The position numbers and the translations under genes were made by a program. A model generated the notes under the pieces. It saw only the letters and a program-made list of their open reading frames with translations, had not been told where the DNA came from and ran no database searches. From Rhizomicrobium palustre (GTDB taxonomy: Bacteria; Pseudomonadota; Alphaproteobacteria; Micropepsales; Micropepsaceae): a DNA stretch of 64,000 bases. The DNA is taken from the NCBI RefSeq assembly GCF_011761565.1, contig NZ_JAASRM010000001.1, positions 248,139 through 312,138 on the forward strand, written 5' to 3'. Position 1 is the first letter of the stretch, and each line of letters begins with the position of its first letter. Positions 44,461 through 53,486 of the stretch are shown here, one piece after another.

Positions 44461-45543
44461 ATGAGCACAGCTTTGCATTTGGCCGTCGACGCCCGCATGA
44501 TCGCTCACACTGGCATTGGCACCTATTTGCGCAATGTGCTCACCCGGCTTGTGGCCACCCACCCGGATTGGAGATTTCATCTCGTCGGTGATCCAGCTAA
44601 ACTGGGAATCTTCGCCGAATGCGAACAGGTGAAAATCCATCCCTGTACTGTTCCCATCTACGGCATCCACGAACAATTGTGGTGGGCCAAGGCGCGCATA
44701 AAGGCCGACCTTTTGTGGGTGCCGCATTACAACGTTCCGCTGGCATGGCGCGGCAGGTTGGCCGCCACAGTTCATGACATGGCGCATCTGCGCTTGGCGG
44801 AAATCACCGCCAGCCTGCCGCGAAGACTGTATGCGAAGACGCTGATGCATGCGGTTAAAACGAAAACGGCAGGACTGATCTTTGTCTCGAAATTCACTGC
44901 AGGTGAATTTCGAGAACTGGTCGGAGAGCCGCGAGCCGGATATCGCATCATTGCCGAAGGCGTCGATGAAGAATGGTATTCGCCGATCGAGAAGACCCAG
45001 CAGAGTGACGGTTATGTCGTGTTCGTCGGCAATGCCAAGCAGAGTAAGAATCTCACACGCTTGCTGAAGGCTTTCGCCCGTATCCAGGACCAAATATCCC
45101 AGAAGCTGTTGATTATTGGGCAGCGTGGCGGCTTTCTGACTGGGGCAACAGAGGTCGACACCTTAGCCACACAGCTTGGGGCGCGCATTGAGTTCGCCGG
45201 TAGGGTGGACGATCCTGCCTTGCGAAAATTCGTGGCAAACGCAGATTTACTCGTTATGCCCTCCCTGTATGAGGGCTTTGGCTTGCCTGTGGTGGAAGCA
45301 ATGGCTTGCGGCTGCCCTGTTTTGTCCTCCTCGGCCGCCTCTTTGCCGGAGGTAGGGGGTGAAGCCGTAATTTATTGCGATCCCATGTCCGAGGATGATA
45401 TTGCCGCGAAACTGCTTGCTGTGCTGAAAGATAGCGAGCTGCGGGCAATCCTGTCTCGGAAAGGTCTCGCTAGAGCCGCCCAATTCGACTGGAACAAGGT
45501 GGCCGCCGAGACCGGCGCGTATTTTGCCGAAATTTGTGCCTGA
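44461..45543 (+). CDS. family 4 glycosyltransferase
   Basis: The 360-residue GT-B protein starts LAVDARMIAHTGIGTYLRNVL, a form common in mannosyl- and rhamnosyltransferases of GT4. It has FVGNAKQSKNLTRLLKAFA, LLIIGQRGG and the donor motif YEGFGLPVVEAMACGCPVL near the C terminus. It probably adds a hexose or heptose to the repeat unit; with GDP-mannose and GDP-heptose genes in the window, a GDP-sugar donor is plausible. The SDR gene starts 21 bp after the end, and the run 44461-47863 is closely packed, so these genes are likely co-transcribed. Confidence 0.88.
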   Translation: MSTALHLAVDARMIAHTGIGTYLRNVLTRLVATHPDWRFHLVGDPAKLGIFAECEQVKIHPCTVPIYGIHEQLWWAKARIKADLLWVPHYNVPLAWRGRLAATVHDMAHLRLAEITASLPRRLYAKTLMHAVKTKTAGLIFVSKFTAGEFRELVGEPRAGYRIIAEGVDEEWYSPIEKTQQSDGYVVFVGNAKQSKNLTRLLKAFARIQDQISQKLLIIGQRGGFLTGATEVDTLATQLGARIEFAGRVDDPALRKFVANADLLVMPSLYEGFGLPVVEAMACGCPVLSSSAASLPEVGGEAVIYCDPMSEDDIAAKLLAVLKDSELRAILSRKGLARAAQFDWNKVAAETGAYFAEICA

Positions 45544-45563
45544 ACCAGCGTGGAGAATTCAAA

Positions 45564-46538
45564 GTGTCAGAAAACGGGGTTCAAATCATCACCGGCGGGG
45601 CAGGCTTCATCGGGCGCTGCCTGACCAAAAGATTGCTCGGCCGTAATTTACGGGTCGCCGGTCTGGATAATTTTTGCCGCGGCAACGCCAGAAATATTGC
45701 CGAATTCGCAGACAACCCCAATTTCTCGATGCGCCGGGTGGATGCCGCGGATGGCACGGCTCTTGAGGGTGCCATGTGTGAAGCCCTTGCTGGCGATGAT
45801 CCTGCCTCGGCGACGGTTTGGCATTTGGCGGCCAATTCGGATATTCCCGCCGGTGTCAGCGACGCTGGCATTGATCTGCGCGACACGTTCATGACGACCT
45901 TCAATGTCCTGCAGACCATGCGCAAGCTGGGGATGAAAAAGCTCGCCTTTGCTTCGACTTCGGCAGTCTACGGAGCATTGGACACGACCCTGCACGAGGA
46001 TCTGGGACCGCTTTTTCCTATTTCCAACTATGGCGCGATGAAGCTCGCCTCTGAGGCGGCTATTTCGGCGGGCGTCGAATCTTTCTTGTCACAGGCTTGG
46101 CTCTATCGCTTTCCCAACGTCATTGGCGGTTATGCCACCCACGGCGTGATTTACGATTTTGCCCGCAGGCTGCGCGACAATCCGGCCCGTTTGGAGGTTC
46201 TCGGCGACGGCACCCAGCAGAAGGCCTATCTGTTGGTGGACGAACTTGTCGATGCCATGCTCTTTATCCGCGACAAGGCTACCTCCCCCCTCAACTACTA
46301 CAACATCGGCCCGATCGACGACGGCGTGACGGTGAAGTTCATTGCCGAAGAGACCGTGCGCGTAGCCTCTCCTTCCGCCGCCATCCAGTACGGGAAGAGC
46401 AAAAAGGGCTGGGTCGGCGATGTGCCGAAATTCGTCTACTCAACCCGCAAGTTGAACACATTGGGTTGGACACCAAAAGTCAGCTCCGCCGAAGCGATCC
46501 GCACAGCCATTCCTCTGATTTGGCAGGAGAGCGCGTGA
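45564..46538 (+). CDS. NAD-dependent nucleotide-sugar epimerase/dehydratase (extended SDR)
   Basis: The 324-residue protein has the dinucleotide motif ITGGAGFIGRCL, LDNFCRGNARNIAEF, ASTSAVYGAL and the catalytic tyrosine-lysine pair in SNYGAMKLASEAA. RFPNVIGGYATHGVIYDFARR follows, a pattern seen in UDP- or GDP-sugar epimerases. I start at GTG 45564 with GGAGA 7 nt upstream. It overlaps the HddC fusion by 4 bp (GTGA), so both are translated together. It may therefore act on a GDP-linked heptose or another sugar made here. Specificity cannot be told. Confidence 0.82.
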   Translation: MSENGVQIITGGAGFIGRCLTKRLLGRNLRVAGLDNFCRGNARNIAEFADNPNFSMRRVDAADGTALEGAMCEALAGDDPASATVWHLAANSDIPAGVSDAGIDLRDTFMTTFNVLQTMRKLGMKKLAFASTSAVYGALDTTLHEDLGPLFPISNYGAMKLASEAAISAGVESFLSQAWLYRFPNVIGGYATHGVIYDFARRLRDNPARLEVLGDGTQQKAYLLVDELVDAMLFIRDKATSPLNYYNIGPIDDGVTVKFIAEETVRVASPSAAIQYGKSKKGWVGDVPKFVYSTRKLNTLGWTPKVSSAEAIRTAIPLIWQESA

Positions 46539-47863
46539 GCACGGTAAAGCAGGCTGTCATTTTAGCCGGCGGCCGGGGTACGCGCCTGAAATCCGTCACG
46601 GGTGATCTTCCAAAACCTCTGGTGGATGTCGACGGAAAACCGCTGCTTGTGCACCAGTTCGAATTGCTGCGTGCGCAAGGCATTGAGGATGTCCTGCTTC
46701 TCACAGGCTATCGCTCGGACGCCATTCGCGAGGTAGCTGGAGACGGTCGCGCATTCGGCCTGAATATTTCATATCAGGACGAGAGCGAAGAAGATCCACT
46801 GGGCACCGCCGGTGCGCTTCTGGCGTGCTTTGACCGGCTCAAAGAGCGCGCCATCGTTGCCTATGGCGATTGTATGTTGAATGTCGATCTGGGCCGCTTG
46901 AGCGCATGGCACGAGGCCAAGGGCGCCGCCGTGACCCTGTTGGTTCATCCCAATAGCCATCCAGAAGATTCCGATCTGGTGGAGCTTGACGGCCAATGCC
47001 GCGTCAAGAGGTTCCATCCCTACCCACATGAGCAAGGGCGTTATCTCGCCAACCTCGTCAATGCCGCGCTTTATGTCGTGAACAAGGCCGCGCTCGCGCC
47101 TTACCGTAATTGGGACGGACGCCCGAAGCCCGATATCGCAAAGCATCTCTTTCCGCGCATGGTGGCCGATGGCGTGGCGTTGTTCGGATATCGCAGCCCA
47201 GAATATATCAAGGATATTGGTACGCCCGCGCGTCATGCCACGATTTTGCGGGACCTGCGCAGTGGCCGTATCGCCCGCTCCAGCCTGAACCATCCTCAAA
47301 AGGCGATTTTCCTGGATCGCGATGGCACCCTGAACGTCGAAGTCAACCGCGTCTCCAGGGTTGAAGATTTCGAGATGATCAGCGGGGTGCCTGCGGCCAT
47401 CAAGAAAATAAACGAAAGCGAATTTCGCGCGATTGTCGTCACCAACCAGCCGGTGCTGGCGCGGGGCGATTGCGATGAGGCCACGCTTGATCACATCCAT
47501 GCCAAGCTCGATACATTGCTGGGCCATGACGGCGCGTATCTCGACGCGCTCTATTATTGCCCACACCACCCTCACAAGGGATATGAAGGGGAAGTCGTGG
47601 CTTTGAAATTCGACTGCGAATGTCGCAAGCCAAAACCAGGCCTGCTGCTGCAGGCACAACAGGATTTCAATATTAATCTGGCGCAATCCTGGATGATCGG
47701 CGACACGACGGTGGACATTCGTACGGCGAATACCCTTGGCATTCGCTCCATACTAGTTGGCACTGGTAAAGCCGGCCAAGACGGGCAATATCCAGATGAG
47801 CCGACCTATCGCTTCGCCACACTCGCCGAAGCCGTCGATTTCATTCTGAGCCAACCTGATTAG
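46535..47863 (+). CDS. GDP-heptose pathway fusion: heptose-1-phosphate guanylyltransferase (HddC) and 7-phosphatase (GmhB)
   Basis: The 442-residue protein joins two enzymes. Residues 1 to about 235 are a nucleotidyltransferase with AVILAGGRGTRLKSVTGDLP, KPLVDVDGKPLLVHQFELL, EEDPLGTAGALLAC and AYGDCM, like HddC. From about residue 255 there is a HAD-IIIA domain: IFLDRDGTLNVEVNRV, VVTNQPVLARG, the zinc-type YYCPHHPHKG and CECRKPKPG, then MIGDTTVDI. Together with HddA and the SIS protein downstream this gives the GDP-D-glycero-alpha-D-manno-heptose route except the first isomerase step, which either SIS protein may supply. The GTG at 46535 overlaps the preceding stop (GTGA) and has GGAGA upstream. 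The frame is open further upstream only within the previous gene. Confidence 0.85.
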   Translation: MSTVKQAVILAGGRGTRLKSVTGDLPKPLVDVDGKPLLVHQFELLRAQGIEDVLLLTGYRSDAIREVAGDGRAFGLNISYQDESEEDPLGTAGALLACFDRLKERAIVAYGDCMLNVDLGRLSAWHEAKGAAVTLLVHPNSHPEDSDLVELDGQCRVKRFHPYPHEQGRYLANLVNAALYVVNKAALAPYRNWDGRPKPDIAKHLFPRMVADGVALFGYRSPEYIKDIGTPARHATILRDLRSGRIARSSLNHPQKAIFLDRDGTLNVEVNRVSRVEDFEMISGVPAAIKKINESEFRAIVVTNQPVLARGDCDEATLDHIHAKLDTLLGHDGAYLDALYYCPHHPHKGYEGEVVALKFDCECRKPKPGLLLQAQQDFNINLAQSWMIGDTTVDIRTANTLGIRSILVGTGKAGQDGQYPDEPTYRFATLAEAVDFILSQPD

Positions 47864-48138
47864 GTAAGGCGAGCAACGCATGGGGCGATTGCCCAGTTGC
47901 AGGGAACAGGATGACACGACAAGTCGCAGGATGATAACGCAACCACGTACCATCTGCCGGTGCCGTCAGGCGACATTCAGATTGTATTCTCTACCCGCTC
48001 GGAATATGTAGAAGGAGGGTCGACAGACCGGTTTCCCACGCAGTTGGAAAGCGGACAACTCCTTGACGAGATGGGATAATTCGGCTTGCGGAAATCGGCT
48101 TGATGTCTGACAAAATCGGACATCTATAGGGGGACTTC

Positions 48139-49116
48139 GTGATTATTTCCCGGACACCTTGCCGGATGAGCTTTGCTGGCGGCGGGACCGACCTGCCTGC
48201 ACATTACCTGCGCCATGGCGGCGCCGTGGTCAGCACCTCGGTCGATAAATACATCAACATTTGCGTCAATGCGCGCTTCAACAAGCAACTGCGCGCGAGC
48301 TATTCGATCACCGAGATTTGTGACCACCTGGAACAGCTGAAGCACCCGCTGGTCCGCGAATGCCTCCGCCTTGTCGGCATTACCGAAGGTATCGAGGTGG
48401 TTTCGTTGGCCGACATCCCAGCCAACGGCACGGGACTTGGTTCATCAAGCTCTTTCACTGTCGGCCTGCTCCACGCGCTCTATGCCTATCTTGGCCATCG
48501 CCCGACTAAGCATCAGCTTGGCTGCGAAAGCTGCCGGATCGAACTCGACATTTGCAAGGAGCCGATCGGCAAGCAGGATCAGTACGCAGCGGCTTTCGGC
48601 GGGATGAATTTCATCAAATTCAACATAGACAACACGGTTGAGGTCGAGCCGCTAGATTTTCACGAACACATCCGTGACCGCATCGAAAGTTGCATCCTTC
48701 CCTTCTATACTGGGATTACACGCTCTGCCTCTCGACTGCTGAAAGCGCAGAACGAAGTCATTGAAACCGGTAGCCGCACCAATGTCCTTTGCCAGATGAC
48801 CGAGCAGGCCTACGAGTTGCGCGATGAGCTGCGCCGGGGCAATGCCGATGCCATTGGCACGATCATGCATAAGGGCTGGCAGCTCAAGAAAAGCATCGCC
48901 AAAGAAATCTCGAGTTCGGTGATCGACGACTGGTACCAGAAAGGGCTCGATGCCGGCGCTCTTGGCGGCAAGCTTCTTGGCGCGGGTGCAGGAGGTTTCC
49001 TGTTGTTCTATGCAGCACCCGAGCGTCACGACGGCATCAAGAAAGCCCTTTCTGAGCTGAGCTTTGTTCCCTTCCGCCTGGACCGCGAGGGCAGCAAGAT
49101 CGTTTTTCGGGAATAA
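48139..49116 (+). CDS. hddA: D-glycero-alpha-D-manno-heptose-7-phosphate kinase (GHMP family)
   Basis: The 325-residue GHMP kinase starts MIISRTPCRMSFAGGGTDLP, has the ATP-binding GTGLGSSSSFTVGLL and the C-terminal GKLLGAGAGGFLLFY. This is the pattern of HddA, which phosphorylates the anomeric position of heptose-7-phosphate. The start is a GTG at 48139 with GGGGG 5 nt upstream. The 275-bp gap before it (47864-48138) holds no gene. It contains a 6-bp inverted repeat (48102-48107 and 48119-48124). A SIS isomerase follows after 25 bp. A similar kinase lies at 56784. Confidence 0.88.
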   Translation: MIISRTPCRMSFAGGGTDLPAHYLRHGGAVVSTSVDKYINICVNARFNKQLRASYSITEICDHLEQLKHPLVRECLRLVGITEGIEVVSLADIPANGTGLGSSSSFTVGLLHALYAYLGHRPTKHQLGCESCRIELDICKEPIGKQDQYAAAFGGMNFIKFNIDNTVEVEPLDFHEHIRDRIESCILPFYTGITRSASRLLKAQNEVIETGSRTNVLCQMTEQAYELRDELRRGNADAIGTIMHKGWQLKKSIAKEISSSVIDDWYQKGLDAGALGGKLLGAGAGGFLLFYAAPERHDGIKKALSELSFVPFRLDREGSKIVFRE

Positions 49117-49141
49117 TGTTTTCCACGCAAAGAGGCGGTTG

Positions 49142-49759
49142 ATGTTTCCGGACAAAAAGTACGATCACGCGGGCACCTATGCGGGCGACTATTTTGGCGA
49201 GCTGAGCCGAGCCGCTGCGCAGATCAATGGCCAGGCGGTGGAAAGAGCTGCCGCAATCGTGCTTGCAGCGGTCCAGGCCGACCGGACCGTTTATGCCTGC
49301 GGCAATGGCGGCTCGGCAGCCATCTGCAATCATCTGCTTTGCGACTTCGCCAAGGGCATGCAGTCCGATACCACCTTGAAGCCCAAAGTGGTGAGCTTGA
49401 GTTCCCCGGTGGAGCTGATCACCGCGATCGCCAATGACATCAGCTACGACGAAGTTTTTGCCTTTCAGATGAAAACGGCCGCCCGCCCTGCCGATGTGCT
49501 GATCACGGTCAGTTCATCCGGAAATTCGGAGAACATTGTGCGCGCCGTACAGTGGGCCCGAAACAACGGCGTCCGAACCATCGCGTTCACCGGCTTTGAA
49601 GGCGGGCGCAGCGCCGAGCTGGCGGAGGTGAATGTCCACGTGCCGTCCGGCAATTACGGGATAGTGGAAGACTTGCACCAGGCCGCTATGCACATCATGG
49701 CGCAGTATATGCGCATGCAGAACATGGATGCCGGCTTGATCGGCCAACGAAAATTCTAG
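49142..49759 (+). CDS. SIS-domain phosphoheptose isomerase-like protein
   Basis: The 205-residue protein has the SIS features ACGNGGSAAICNHLLCDFAKGM, ISYDEVFAFQM, TVSSSGNSENI and a C-terminal VEDLHQAAMHIMAQY. This is the plan of GmhA but with different residues around the active site (NGGSAAICNH in place of NGGSAADAQH). It follows HddA closely, so it probably makes D-glycero-D-manno-heptose-7-phosphate for the GDP-heptose route, in parallel with GmhA at 41219. Another keto-aldo isomerase reaction is possible. The ATG at 49142 has AGAGG 7 nt upstream. After it comes a 223-bp gap without a visible gene. Confidence 0.85.
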   Translation: MFPDKKYDHAGTYAGDYFGELSRAAAQINGQAVERAAAIVLAAVQADRTVYACGNGGSAAICNHLLCDFAKGMQSDTTLKPKVVSLSSPVELITAIANDISYDEVFAFQMKTAARPADVLITVSSSGNSENIVRAVQWARNNGVRTIAFTGFEGGRSAELAEVNVHVPSGNYGIVEDLHQAAMHIMAQYMRMQNMDAGLIGQRKF

Positions 49760-49982
49760 GGTAAGCAGGAAGGCGCTCCCGGCTGCGTCGCGCATGACAT
49801 CAATCCTGGCTGCCGGATGTTGCGTGAGCTTGGACCCGCAAGGGCTCAACCCTCCACCTTGGATTGTAAGCCATCTAGCGCGACACTCACGGTTTCGTGA
49901 TACACATATATACAATTCTGGATGAGCTTGGGTAGCAGGGATCGCCTCCAACCAACCCTCGAAGCGGATAACGTCGTGCGAC

Positions 49983-51644
49983 ATGCTTGATATCTTCACG
50001 AACCGGGTCAGAGGTAATGGCCCTATTCAGGCCGTGCCCCACACCCGTGTTGCGCGAGAAGAAGCTCGCGTTTCAGCTCGAGAACGCCTTGCGGCCGCTG
50101 TAGCCCTCTTCCTCGTACTGATCACGGTCATTTTTATAGTTGGGCCCGAATATGCCCAGGCTAGGCTTTATGCCGATGCCCTCAACTACTGGATCATGGC
50201 CGAAGCCATTGTGAGATCTGGCTCTCCTAACGTCTCTCTTTTGGATGGCGTCCCACCCGAAGTATATGCGCCCGTGGTATCCTATCTCAGGGCTCCAATT
50301 TTCTGGCTCACACAGGATACGGCTATCCGGCTCGCGGCCATCCAGCTTCAGAACGCATTTTTCCTGACGTTATTCGCCACTCTGAGCTCGATCTATTTGC
50401 AATGGCGGGGCACCAGCCGCAAATGGCTTATTTTTTCGCCATTTCTGTTTTGCGCCATCGCGACACCCTGGCCGCAGAACGTGCTTTTTCTGCTCTCCGA
50501 CACGACTTTTGCTTGTCTCACGATGGCTGCGCTCGTTCTCTACATGCGCAGTTGGCGCCAGCGGCGGTTCGCCGCGCTCACGGTCTGCGGTTTTGTGATC
50601 TGTCTGATCCTGGCGATCCTCGCGAAGTTCACCGCCATCGCGGTCTTGGCGTATGCCCTGGTCGATTTGGCGCTGCGCCCGAAAGGCCAGCTACGCCGCC
50701 AATGGGTTGTATTGCTTGGCGCGTTAGGGGCCGCCGCTGTTCTCGTTGTTTTCGGCACGCCATATGCCGCGCATTATGTTGCTTCGGGGCTGCATAAAAT
50801 AAGCCCCCACGCCCCTCTCTGGACGCTCGCAACAGCCAGCCTGAACTTCATTAGCTCGACGATTCCGAGCCTGATCGTTCCCAACTACATTTTTGTGTAT
50901 TTGCACAATGACATTGCCAATGTGGCAACCCCAGAACTCCTGCATCGCAAGGAGGTCGTTTGGCTCCTGATCGGCACGCTTATCTCGGCGCTTATCCTGC
51001 GGGGGGCCATTCGCCTGCGCCGCGAGGCCTTGCCTGAAGTCGCCGCGCTTCTGGTCTGCAGCCCCGTTTTCGCGCTGATTTTCGGAAGCGCGCTTCGGTA
51101 CACGGCGGTCTTTCAGGCATTCTTCATCCGCTTCTTCGAGAACGGCATTGGGGATTTACTGGAAAGCGCCGAGGCAAAAAAAATCATCCCAGTTCTTCGT
51201 TTTTTGGGGGGCCTCAGTATTGCGATTTTTGTACTCGGCTCGGCCTGGCAAATTTCGCGGCTATGGCAAGCCTCGCGGCAAGCCAATACGATATACGCCG
51301 CCGAGGAGCGGGTTTTGCGCGCAATCGCCAAGCAGAATGACCCCGTATTCGTTCCATATGCCTATTCCGCGCGCTGGGTGGCGCTGCTGAAGCTGCATGG
51401 CGTGACCACGTCCCGGGCCGCGGATATGCTTGCGGCGGGCAAGCGTGCCTATGTGATCGAGGATTGCGAAAGGCAGTACTGCGCGGGCGTGGCAGCTTTC
51501 CGCAAGACCTTTAGTAGCGAGATGAAAGCCCGCTGCGGGAAAATCGATCTAGTGCCAGTTGCCCAGCTTGCCGGGGGACACATGCACGCCCTCATTCAAG
51601 AGGTGAAATCCGCCGGCCCCTGCACCTCCAAACACGCCAGGTGA
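49983..51644 (+). CDS. polytopic membrane protein, GT-C glycosyltransferase-like
   Basis: The 553-residue protein has a polar N terminus of about 35 residues, then about ten or more membrane segments up to residue 415, and a soluble C-terminal domain with four cysteines (DCERQYC, ARCGK, AGPCTS). An early loop after the first helix has YADALNYWIMAEAI, where an acidic residue lies as in GT-C enzymes such as ArnT or the dolichyl-phosphate mannosyltransferases. It may transfer a sugar from a polyprenyl-phosphate donor on the periplasmic side. I see no decisive motif, so the class is a tentative one. The 246-bp gap after it holds no gene. Confidence 0.6.
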   Translation: MLDIFTNRVRGNGPIQAVPHTRVAREEARVSARERLAAAVALFLVLITVIFIVGPEYAQARLYADALNYWIMAEAIVRSGSPNVSLLDGVPPEVYAPVVSYLRAPIFWLTQDTAIRLAAIQLQNAFFLTLFATLSSIYLQWRGTSRKWLIFSPFLFCAIATPWPQNVLFLLSDTTFACLTMAALVLYMRSWRQRRFAALTVCGFVICLILAILAKFTAIAVLAYALVDLALRPKGQLRRQWVVLLGALGAAAVLVVFGTPYAAHYVASGLHKISPHAPLWTLATASLNFISSTIPSLIVPNYIFVYLHNDIANVATPELLHRKEVVWLLIGTLISALILRGAIRLRREALPEVAALLVCSPVFALIFGSALRYTAVFQAFFIRFFENGIGDLLESAEAKKIIPVLRFLGGLSIAIFVLGSAWQISRLWQASRQANTIYAAEERVLRAIAKQNDPVFVPYAYSARWVALLKLHGVTTSRAADMLAAGKRAYVIEDCERQYCAGVAAFRKTFSSEMKARCGKIDLVPVAQLAGGHMHALIQEVKSAGPCTSKHAR

Positions 51645-51890
51645 CGGGTACAGACGGAAAAATGGCGGAACTAGGGTTAATTCATCGCAGACTGGTACAG
51701 CTTAGACATACCGCGCCCCTGGCGCGCGTGCGTCGATGCACCAGCGGTAGTATATAGGATTTCGGTGTCCACGAAAGTTGTGGTGATATACTGCTGTAAC
51801 AAAGCGTGGGCGCAATCGTCGCTGGCAATTAACGCTGGTTTCAACGGCGTAAATCCCATAATCGTGTGTACTTCGGTATTGGAGGGGGCG

Positions 51891-53390
51891 GTGAGTAATC
51901 CTGTGGACTCGATTCAAGCGAACTCTGAATGGGCATCGCCGTCCAACCGTTCGTTGTTACGCGGTGGACGTATCTGGATCAGCATCGCCGTTCTGGCCAC
52001 CGCCGACATTTTGGCCTTCGTGTTCGCCAGCATCCTGTTCCGAGTTGGCAGGCCTGTTCCCGAAGTCATCTTCCTGAATAAGTTCAGTTCCCAGCGCGCG
52101 GTAGATCTTCTCATCTTTCTCGCGGTGATCTTCCTGATCGTGCGATATATCAGCGGTGACTACAGCCGCCGCCGCCTTTTCTGGGAAAGCACCCGAGTTA
52201 CGGTCCTCGCGGTCTTGGTGACCTCCTTGCCCTTCTTTTTGGTGGTCGCAGCCTTCCCCAACCAATATTCACTTTGGGCCGAAGTCGGCACCTGGGCCAG
52301 TCTCGCGGTAACCATTCCACTCTTTCGCCAGGCCGGGCGCAAGCTGATGTCGATGGCTGGCCTGTGGCAACTGCCGACGATCCTCATCACCTCGCCTGAA
52401 CGACTTCACTCCATTGGCAGCGCTCTGCGCCAAACACTTTCGCTGGGCTACGACGTCAAATGGCTGGCGGTCGAAGGCGACAAGGACGTTGCCGTAGAAG
52501 ATCTGACAGGCGTTAAGCGGGTCTCCATCTCCGATCCGGTCGAACTCTTCGCACAACTTGCCGAGGAAGGCTGCGATCAGGCCGTGGTGGCAACGGAAGA
52601 TGCGCAGTCGCCGGAAATCATCAGCATGATGCAGCGGCTGATGGAATTCGGCATTACGGTATCTCTAAGCCCCTCTGTGAGCCGGTTGCCGCTGGTGAAC
52701 GCGACGACGAGCTTCTTCTTCGGCCGGGACATCTTCCTCTTCCAGATGCGCTCTAGCCTTCAGCGCTTCCCCCATCGCGTTATCAAGCGCGTGTTCGATG
52801 TGGTGATGTCAGCCGTGGCATTGCTGATGTTCTCGCCTGTTTTCGCCGCGATCGCGGCCATCATCAAGTTGCGCTATCCCGGCACGCCGGTGTTTTTCGG
52901 ACAGAAGGTGGTGGGTCGCTATGGCCAGCCCTTCTTGATGTGGAAATTCTCCACAATGCGCAAAGACGCCCATCTCGTGCTTGAAGAAGTCCTCGCCAAA
53001 AGGCCCGATCTGCGCCGCGAATGGGAAGAGACATTCAAGCTCAAAGAGGATCCGCGCGTCCTACCGGGCATTGGCGATTTCCTGCGCCGTACCAGCCTTA
53101 ACGAACTGCCCCAGCTTCTGAACGTGCTGACCGGAGAAATGTCCCTCGTAGGCCCCCGGCCTGTGAAGAACGCAGAGCTCATTCAGTTCTATGGCCCGGC
53201 GGCACGCCTCTACAAACGCGTTCGTCCCGGCATCACCGGTCTGTGGCAGGTGAGCGGGCGCAGCGACACCAGCTATGACGAGCGTATCGTTTATGACGAA
53301 TGGTACATCCTGAATTGGTCGTTCTGGTATGACATGGTGATTGTGCTGCAGACTGTTTCGGCGGTGTTGTTGCGCAAAGGCGCGTATTGA
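51891..53390 (+). CDS. undecaprenyl-phosphate sugar-phosphate transferase (WbaP/WcaJ-like)
   Basis: The 499-residue protein has four or five N-terminal membrane helices, a Rossmann-like middle and, from about residue 290, the bacterial sugar transferase domain. In the latter, RVIKRVFDVVMSAVALLMF enters the membrane, MWKFSTMRKDA and DPRVLPGIGDFLRRTSLNELPQ carry the catalytic Asp-Glu region, and VGPRPV and RPGITGLWQVSGRSD follow. It moves glucose- or galactose-1-phosphate from UDP-sugar to undecaprenyl phosphate, the first step of repeat-unit assembly. I start at GTG 51891 with GGAGGGGG just upstream. It is followed by a GT2 gene after 96 bp. Confidence 0.93.
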   Translation: MSNPVDSIQANSEWASPSNRSLLRGGRIWISIAVLATADILAFVFASILFRVGRPVPEVIFLNKFSSQRAVDLLIFLAVIFLIVRYISGDYSRRRLFWESTRVTVLAVLVTSLPFFLVVAAFPNQYSLWAEVGTWASLAVTIPLFRQAGRKLMSMAGLWQLPTILITSPERLHSIGSALRQTLSLGYDVKWLAVEGDKDVAVEDLTGVKRVSISDPVELFAQLAEEGCDQAVVATEDAQSPEIISMMQRLMEFGITVSLSPSVSRLPLVNATTSFFFGRDIFLFQMRSSLQRFPHRVIKRVFDVVMSAVALLMFSPVFAAIAAIIKLRYPGTPVFFGQKVVGRYGQPFLMWKFSTMRKDAHLVLEEVLAKRPDLRREWEETFKLKEDPRVLPGIGDFLRRTSLNELPQLLNVLTGEMSLVGPRPVKNAELIQFYGPAARLYKRVRPGITGLWQVSGRSDTSYDERIVYDEWYILNWSFWYDMVIVLQTVSAVLLRKGAY

Positions 53391-53461
53391 GGTCCGGGCG
53401 TTCCGGTTTACCTCGCGGGGGTGCGGGATGAAGCTGAATACTAACCATACCTGCCCCTCAG

Positions 53462-53475
53462 CCCGGACGTCCGGG
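53462..53475. promoter_or_regulatory. 14-bp perfect palindrome before the GT2 gene
   Basis: CCCGGACGTCCGGG lies in the 96-bp gap between the sugar-phosphate transferase and the GT2 gene, 11 bp before the ATG at 53487. It could be a protein binding site or, in RNA, a hairpin near the ribosome binding site, where no good Shine-Dalgarno sequence is visible. Confidence 0.5.
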
Positions 53476-53486
53476 ACGTTTGTGGC

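Noticed and set aside
46097..46534. N-terminal extension of the HddC-GmhB fusion
   Set aside because: It runs in another frame inside the upstream SDR gene; the GTGA overlap at 46535 and the conserved AVILAGG start fix the real beginning.
48100..48128. Promoter TTGATG - 17 bp - TCTATA before hddA
   Set aside because: A transcript from it would start at about 48135 and miss the ribosome binding site at 48129-48133, so it cannot easily serve hddA; only the inverted repeat remains of interest.
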